Below are positions 4,006 to 6,616 of a stretch of DNA of 6,616 bases, one piece after another. Where the stretch lies: the NCBI GenBank assembly GCA_020432595.1, contig JAGQGA010000310.1, forward strand, positions 1-6,616, written 5' to 3'. A program made the translations under genes and the position numbers. Position 1 is the first letter of the stretch, and each line of letters begins with the position of its first letter. Under the pieces are notes generated by a model. It did no database searches. It was not told the origin of the DNA and worked only from the letters and a program-made list of their open reading frames with translations. The stretch is from Anaerolineales bacterium (GTDB lineage: Bacteria > Chloroflexota > Anaerolineae > Promineifilales > Promineifilaceae).

Positions 4006-6456
4006 ATGACAAACAAACTACCCACCCACAGCCAAGTCGTCATCATCGGCGGCGGCATTGTTGGTTGCAGCGTGGCCTATCATCTCACCAAGCTGGGGAT
4101 GACCGACGTGCTGCTGCTGGAACGGAAAACATTGACCTCTGGCACCACCTGGCACGCCGCCGGACTGGTCGGCCAGCTACGCGCCACGCAAAATATGACG
4201 CGGCTGGCGCAATACACCTCTAAATTGATGGCCGGTTTGGCCGCCGAAACGGGGCAGGAGACGGGCTTTGTGCAAAATGGCTCCATCTCCGTTGCTAACA
4301 ACCAGGAGCGATTTGAGGAACTCAAACGTGGGGCTTCGATGGCCAAGGTGTTTGGCCTGGAGGTGGAGATTATCACGCCACAGGAGGCATCGGCCTATTG
4401 GCCGCTGATGAATGCCAAAGATTTGGTGGGGGCGGTGTGGCTGCCTGGAGACGGCCGTACCAATCCTTCCGACACGACGATGGCCTTTGCCAAGGGAGCC
4501 AAAATGTATGGGGCAACCATTGTGGAGGGGGTGAAGGTGACGGGGATTGGGCAGAAAAACGGCCGTGTTACCAGCGTCATCACCGATCAGGGCCAAGTTC
4601 AGTGCGAAATCGTCATCAACTGCGCCGGCATGTGGGGGCGCGAAGTGGGCAAAATGGCGGGCGTGAGCGTTCCCCTGCACGCCGCCGAGCATTTCTACAT
4701 CATCACCGAACCCATTGTGGGCTTGCAAAAAGATTTGCCCACCCTGCGCGATCCTGGGGGTTACACCTATTACCGCGAAGAAATGGGCGCGATTCTGGCG
4801 GGCTTTTTTGAACCCAAAGCCAAGCCTTGGGGCATGAACGGCATCCCCGACCATTTGGAATATATCCGCCTGCCCGAAGATTGGGAGCATCTCGACCATG
4901 TTTTTGACGTGATGGCCCACCGAATGCCCGTCACTCAAGAGGCGGGCATCCACACCTTCTTCAACGGCCCCGAAAGCTTCACGCCCGACGACCGCTACCA
5001 TTTGGGCGAAGCACCGGAGCTAAAGAACTTTTACGTGGCGGCGGGTTTCAACTCCATCGGCATTCAATCGTCGGGCGGGGCGGGCAAGGTGCTGGCGGAG
5101 TGGATTGTGAATGGGCATCCGCCGATGGATTTGTGGGATGTGGATGTGCGGCGCAATCCACCTTTTATGAACAATCACAACTATTTACGCGACCGCGTGA
5201 CGGAAGGGTTGGGGCTGCTGTATGCCATGCACTGGCCTTTCTACCAATTCGAGACGAGCCGCGACGTGCGGAAATCGGCGTTGCATGATCGGTTGAAAGG
5301 ACAGGGAGCCTGTTTTGGCACAGTGGCGGGTTGGGAACGGCCGAATTGGTTTGCTCCCGCTGGTGTCGAGCCAAAGTATGAATATAGTTACGGCCGTCAA
5401 AACTGGTTCGATTATTCCGCTGCCGAACACACGGCCACCCGCGAACGAGTCGCCGTCTTTGACCAATCCTCCTTTAGCAAATTTATGATTCAGGGACGGG
5501 ATACCGTCACCTTTTTGAACCGGATTTGTGGCAACCAGATTGATGTGCCGGTGGGCAAGGTGGCCTACACCCAACTGCTCAACGAGCGGGGGGGCATTGA
5601 GGGGGATGTGACGGTGACGCGGCTGGCGGCGGATGAGTTTTATCTGCTCGACGCGGCGGCGACGCAAAATCGGACGTTCCATTGGCTGCGGTCGCAAATT
5701 CGGCCGGATGAGTTTGTGGTGGTGACGGATGTGACCTCGGGTTATGTGATGCTTGGGGTGATGGGGCCGCAGTCACGAGCGTTGTTGAGCAAATTGACCG
5801 ATGCTGATTTGTCCAGCCCGGCCTTTCCCTTTGGCACGTCGCAGGAGATTGATTTGGCTTATGCGCGGGTACGGGCCACGCGCATGACCTACGTGGGCGA
5901 GATGGGCTGGGAGATTAACGCGCCGACGGAGTTTGCTCAGGGGTTGTATGATGCGATTATGGCGGCGGGGCAGGCGTTTGGTGTGGTCAATGGGGGTTAT
6001 CATGCCATGAATTCGCTGCGAATTGAGAAGGGGTATCGCCATTGGGGGGATGATATGACGGATGAGGATACGCCGTTTGAGGCGGGGGTGGGTTTTGCGG
6101 TGGCTTTGGGGAAGGCGGGGGAGTTGAACGGCCGTTCCCGTCTGCAACAACAAAAAGAGCAAGGTGTCACCAAGCGGCTCGTCCAATTTGCGCTGGAGGA
6201 TGAGAACTTCCTCCTTTACCACAATGAACCGATTTGGCGGGACAATGAGATGGTGGGCTACATCGCTTCGGGCATGTTCGGCCACACCATCGGCGCGGCC
6301 ATTGGGCTGGGGTATGTGAAGAATGGGGGGCAGGTGGTAACGGCCGATTTTGTGAATAACGGCCGTTATGAAATCGAAGTAGCCAATGTGCGGGTTCCGG
6401 CGCGGGCTTCGTTACGGCCGTTTTATGACCCGAAATCTGAGAGAGTGAAGGCGTAA
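4006..6456 (+). CDS. FAD-dependent oxidoreductase-GcvT fusion of the dimethylglycine/sarcosine dehydrogenase family
   Basis: This 816-residue flavoprotein probably oxidises an N-methyl group of a dimethylglycine- or sarcosine-like amine and transfers the one-carbon unit to tetrahydrofolate as 5,10-methylene-THF. The order of domains is: a DAO-type FAD domain (about 8-370) with GGGIVG at 15-20 and acidic Glu39; an FAO central segment (about 371-430); a GcvT folate-binding domain (about 435-700); and a GcvT C-terminal barrel (about 715-805). SGTTWHAAGL (45-54) aligns with the dimethylglycine dehydrogenase segment whose His carries covalent FAD, so His50 is the expected attachment site. In the GcvT part, NERGGIEGD places Asp534 at the catalytic Asp of T-protein; GEMGWEI (631-637) and LRIEKGYRHWGDD (671-683) are also typical. 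Length matches the family. ATG 4006 has AAGGAG 5 nt upstream. No signal peptide is seen. Sarcosine, dimethylglycine or another methylamine cannot be separated by eye. A related flavoprotein starts 87 bp downstream. Confidence 0.93.
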   Translation: MTNKLPTHSQVVIIGGGIVGCSVAYHLTKLGMTDVLLLERKTLTSGTTWHAAGLVGQLRATQNMTRLAQYTSKLMAGLAAETGQETGFVQNGSISVANNQERFEELKRGASMAKVFGLEVEIITPQEASAYWPLMNAKDLVGAVWLPGDGRTNPSDTTMAFAKGAKMYGATIVEGVKVTGIGQKNGRVTSVITDQGQVQCEIVINCAGMWGREVGKMAGVSVPLHAAEHFYIITEPIVGLQKDLPTLRDPGGYTYYREEMGAILAGFFEPKAKPWGMNGIPDHLEYIRLPEDWEHLDHVFDVMAHRMPVTQEAGIHTFFNGPESFTPDDRYHLGEAPELKNFYVAAGFNSIGIQSSGGAGKVLAEWIVNGHPPMDLWDVDVRRNPPFMNNHNYLRDRVTEGLGLLYAMHWPFYQFETSRDVRKSALHDRLKGQGACFGTVAGWERPNWFAPAGVEPKYEYSYGRQNWFDYSAAEHTATRERVAVFDQSSFSKFMIQGRDTVTFLNRICGNQIDVPVGKVAYTQLLNERGGIEGDVTVTRLAADEFYLLDAAATQNRTFHWLRSQIRPDEFVVVTDVTSGYVMLGVMGPQSRALLSKLTDADLSSPAFPFGTSQEIDLAYARVRATRMTYVGEMGWEINAPTEFAQGLYDAIMAAGQAFGVVNGGYHAMNSLRIEKGYRHWGDDMTDEDTPFEAGVGFAVALGKAGELNGRSRLQQQKEQGVTKRLVQFALEDENFLLYHNEPIWRDNEMVGYIASGMFGHTIGAAIGLGYVKNGGQVVTADFVNNGRYEIEVANVRVPARASLRPFYDPKSERVKA

Positions 6457-6463
6457 TCTGATA

Positions 6464-6515
6464 GTTCGTGGTGCGTGGTGCGTACAGTCTCGGCTACGCA
6501 CCACGCACCACGCAC
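6464..6515. repeat. Heptamer hairpin element 3 (GTGCGTG-type, same family as element 1)
   Basis: The left arm is GTTCGTG, GTGCGTG, GTGCGTA (6464-6484). After a 10-nt loop (6485-6494) the right arm is TACGCAC, CACGCAC, CACGCAC (6495-6515). The 21-bp stem has one T.C mismatch; the inner 18 bp are perfect. It lies between two flavoprotein genes, starting 7 bp after the upstream stop. No U-tract follows, so read-through into the next gene is plausible. Confidence 0.92.
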
Positions 6516-6543
6516 CACGTGTTACTGGCACAAGGAGAAAACA

Positions 6544-6616
6544 ATGGAAATGAAAACACACGCACGCGTCGTCATCATCGGCGGCGGCATGATGGGAGTG
6601 GGGCTGCTGTATCATT
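6544..6616 (+). CDS. N-terminus of a second FAD-dependent oxidoreductase (cut by the window edge)
   Basis: Only 24 codons are present. They begin with a short basic stretch and RVVIIGGGMMGVGLLYH, a beta strand plus GGGxxG dinucleotide-binding loop closely parallel to the VVIIGGGIVGCSVAYH start of the preceding flavoprotein. ATG 6544 has AAGGAG at 6532-6537, 6 nt upstream. It is co-directional and 87 bp from the previous stop. Given the resemblance it is probably a DAO or dimethylglycine/sarcosine dehydrogenase-like paralogue, perhaps for the next demethylation step. Whether it also has a GcvT domain cannot be seen. Confidence 0.82.
   Translation, partial: MEMKTHARVVIIGGGMMGVGLLYH

Larger units (their letters stand above)
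44..6421. repeat. Dispersed palindromic octamer ACGGCCGT, 14 exact copies
   Basis: Exact copies start at 44, 366, 690, 1199, 2061, 2488, 3520, 3686, 4451, 4559, 5390, 6128, 6359 and 6414. One-base variants start at 2226, 3194, 5337 and 6340. All lie in coding frames (the first in the partial frame at 1-300) and none in the intergenic spacers. Longer palindromes surround some copies, e.g. GAAACGGCCGTTTC at 363-376 and GGAAACGGCCGTTTCC at 686-701. In proteins they read as Gly-Arg (GGC CGT), Arg-Pro (CGG CCG) or Thr-Ala-Val type, i.e. in different frames. Confidence 0.92.

Noticed and set aside
4177..5001. A 274-residue minus-strand ORF antisense to the flavoprotein gene.
   Set aside because: It lies wholly within a gene with clear FAD-domain motifs. 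It is His/Gly/Arg-rich like an antisense shadow in GC-rich DNA and has no family motif.

Overview
The window looks like chromosomal DNA from a moderately GC-rich, free-living bacterium. I would guess Chloroflexota (Anaerolineae-like). That rests on a weak combination: a very frequent palindromic octamer (ACGGCCGT), many intergenic hairpin repeats, and MttB-like and dimethylglycine-dehydrogenase-like genes side by side. No rRNA or marker gene confirms the lineage.

Layout. Positions 1-300 (+) hold the 3' end of a reading frame that is open from the window edge; it encodes a Trp/Arg-rich and then Ser/Pro-rich tail of unknown, perhaps transposase-related, origin. It converges on an M20-family metallohydrolase gene (344-1489, -). 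A 345-bp divergent intergenic region (1490-1834) follows. It contains three 28-nt palindromes with GTAG...CTAC-type ends and candidate promoters for both directions. Then comes a rightward gene series: an MttB-like (COG5598-type) trimethylamine/quaternary-amine methyltransferase homologue without pyrrolysine (1835-3376), an Lrp/AsnC-type regulator (3447-3953), a two-part FAD oxidoreductase-GcvT flavoprotein of the dimethylglycine/sarcosine dehydrogenase family (4006-6456), and the first 24 codons of another FAD oxidoreductase (6544 to the window end). Three hairpin elements built from heptamers (three units, loop, three inverted units) fill the spacers between these genes.

Working model (inference). 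The rightward genes form a catabolic module for an N-methylated amine such as a betaine. The MttB homologue would remove a methyl group to a corrinoid protein encoded elsewhere. The flavoproteins would oxidatively remove further N-methyl groups and pass the one-carbon unit to tetrahydrofolate through the GcvT domain. The Lrp-type protein would sense an amino-acid-like substrate or product. The divergent M20 hydrolase could release an amine or amino acid from an amide or peptide, but its link to the module is only positional.

The most unusual content is the repeat landscape. There are 14 exact copies of ACGGCCGT in 6.6 kb where about 0.1 is expected by chance. There are also two architectural families of intergenic palindromes that sit right at start codons, stop codons and ribosome-binding sites.
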